This document shows, in pieces, positions 63,637 through 64,000 of a stretch of DNA of 64,000 nucleotides; within the stretch, counting starts at the first letter, position 1, and each line of letters starts with the position of its first letter. The DNA lies in contig CAWAOQ010000017.1 in the NCBI GenBank assembly GCA_963783785.1, positions 1 through 64,000 of the forward strand, in the 5' to 3' direction. Made by a program: the position numbers and the translations under genes. This stretch comes from CADEEN01 sp963783785 (GTDB lineage: Bacteria > Pseudomonadota > Gammaproteobacteria > Burkholderiales > Burkholderiaceae_C). A model generated the notes under the pieces. The model did no database searches and had not been told where the DNA came from. It saw nothing but the letters and a program-made list of their open reading frames with translations.

Positions 63637-64000
63637 TCATCGGGCCGCTGCGAACCACGCCTGCGCGGCGGCCACATCGACGGCAATGCCTGCGCGCAGG
63701 GCATCGAGCGACGCGTACTGGCGCTCGTCGTGCAGCTTGTGCAGCAACTCGACGCGCACCACGCGGCCGTACGCGCCGTCGGGGCTGAGCGACGGCGGCC
63801 AAGCCAGGCAATGGGTCTCGAGCAGCACCCGGCCGTTGTCGCCGAGCGTCGGCCGCACGCCCAGGCTGGCCACGCCGGGCAGCGGTGCCGCCGCGAGGCC
63901 ATGCACGCGCACGATGAAGATGCCCATCGCCGCCGGCCGCCGGTGCGCAAAGCGCAGGTTCAGGGTGCGAAAGCCGTCGCCGCGACCGGGCGCGCTTTCG
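63637..64000 (-). CDS. ribF: bifunctional riboflavin kinase / FAD synthetase, C-terminal part (cut by window end)
   Basis: About 121 residues from the riboflavin-kinase half of RibF, open to the window end. Visible: GRGDGFRTLNLRFAHRRPA, then MGIFIVRVHGLA, SLGVRPTLGDNGRVLLETHC and RVVRVELLHKLHDERQYASLDALRAGIAVDVAAAQAWF. The conserved riboflavin-kinase PTxx and Glu (ETHCL) are present. RibF makes FMN and FAD. In relatives it lies directly upstream of ileS; here the MipA gene is inserted between them on the other strand. Confidence 0.92.
   Translation of the reverse strand, partial: ESAPGRGDGFRTLNLRFAHRRPAAMGIFIVRVHGLAAAPLPGVASLGVRPTLGDNGRVLLETHCLAWPPSLSPDGAYGRVVRVELLHKLHDERQYASLDALRAGIAVDVAAAQAWFAAAR

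Overview
The window is GC-rich, densely packed bacterial chromosome. The gene order (dnaE end, lapB-lapA-ihfB-rpsA-aroA/cmk-tyrA-pheA-gyrA, ompA-ubiG-gph-ssrA, ileS-lspA with ribF nearby) and the protein sequences point to a betaproteobacterium of the order Burkholderiales, probably near Leptothrix, Rubrivivax or Methylibium. The genus is inferred from memory of family order, not from a search. No tRNA, rRNA, CRISPR array, insertion sequence or prophage was seen.

Layout: (1) 1-4.5 kb: the 3' end of dnaE, then surface-glycan genes (FkbM methyltransferase, two inverted paralogous glycosyltransferase-like genes, a Stealth-type phosphotransferase) joined to lapB-lapA. (2) 4.4-18.4 kb: housekeeping genes on the minus strand (lapB, lapA, ihfB, rpsA, an aroA-cmk fusion, tyrA, pheA, a DUF2059 gene, gyrA), then plus-strand ompA, ubiG, gph and tmRNA. 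(3) 18.5-24 kb: an IclR regulator, an AIM24-like protein, an exported creatininase homologue, an exported YVTN propeller protein, an EI24/CysZ-like membrane protein and a CinA/MoaB-domain protein. (4) 24-29 kb: nitrogen control, with glnA behind a sigma-54/NtrC-like promoter, followed by ntrB and ntrC. (5) 29-39.3 kb: a catabolic locus with a branched-chain-type ABC transporter (LivF, LivG/LivM, LivH, LivK), thiolase, crotonase, feruloyl-CoA synthase and a divergent TetR regulator, which looks like uptake and CoA-dependent breakdown of hydroxycinnamates. (6) 39.4-44.6 kb: xthA, then an anaerobic-looking operon (DUF2249, ubiU, ubiV, ubiT, MIP18-like, NnrS-like) behind an FNR-like box. (7) 44.5-47.2 kb: folA, two EamA transporters and DUF2007, coupled by ATGA overlaps. 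(8) 47.3-54.2 kb: quinone oxidoreductase and a tripartite RND efflux operon. (9) 54.4-64 kb: DUF2189, ubiB, a divergent FAD-oxidase/ornithine-cyclodeaminase-like pair, lspA, ileS, MipA/OmpV porin and the 3' part of ribF.

Many genes are split by single-base frameshifts. These include the normally essential ileS as well as gph, xthA, ompA, livMG and ubiU, and they are most dense between about 32 and 39 kb. Because the protein sequence on both sides stays well conserved and an essential gene is hit twice, I read most of them as sequence or assembly errors rather than gene decay. Frameshifted genes are annotated over their whole reconstructed extent.

Most operons show tight coupling through ATGA, GTGA or TGATG overlaps, which helped to fix many start codons. 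The most interesting candidates are the FNR-box/UbiUVT respiratory module, the exported creatininase-YVTN pair, the inverted glycosyltransferase/Stealth locus, the unrecognised small gene coupled to livF, and the divergent oxidoreductase pair whose start codons overlap.
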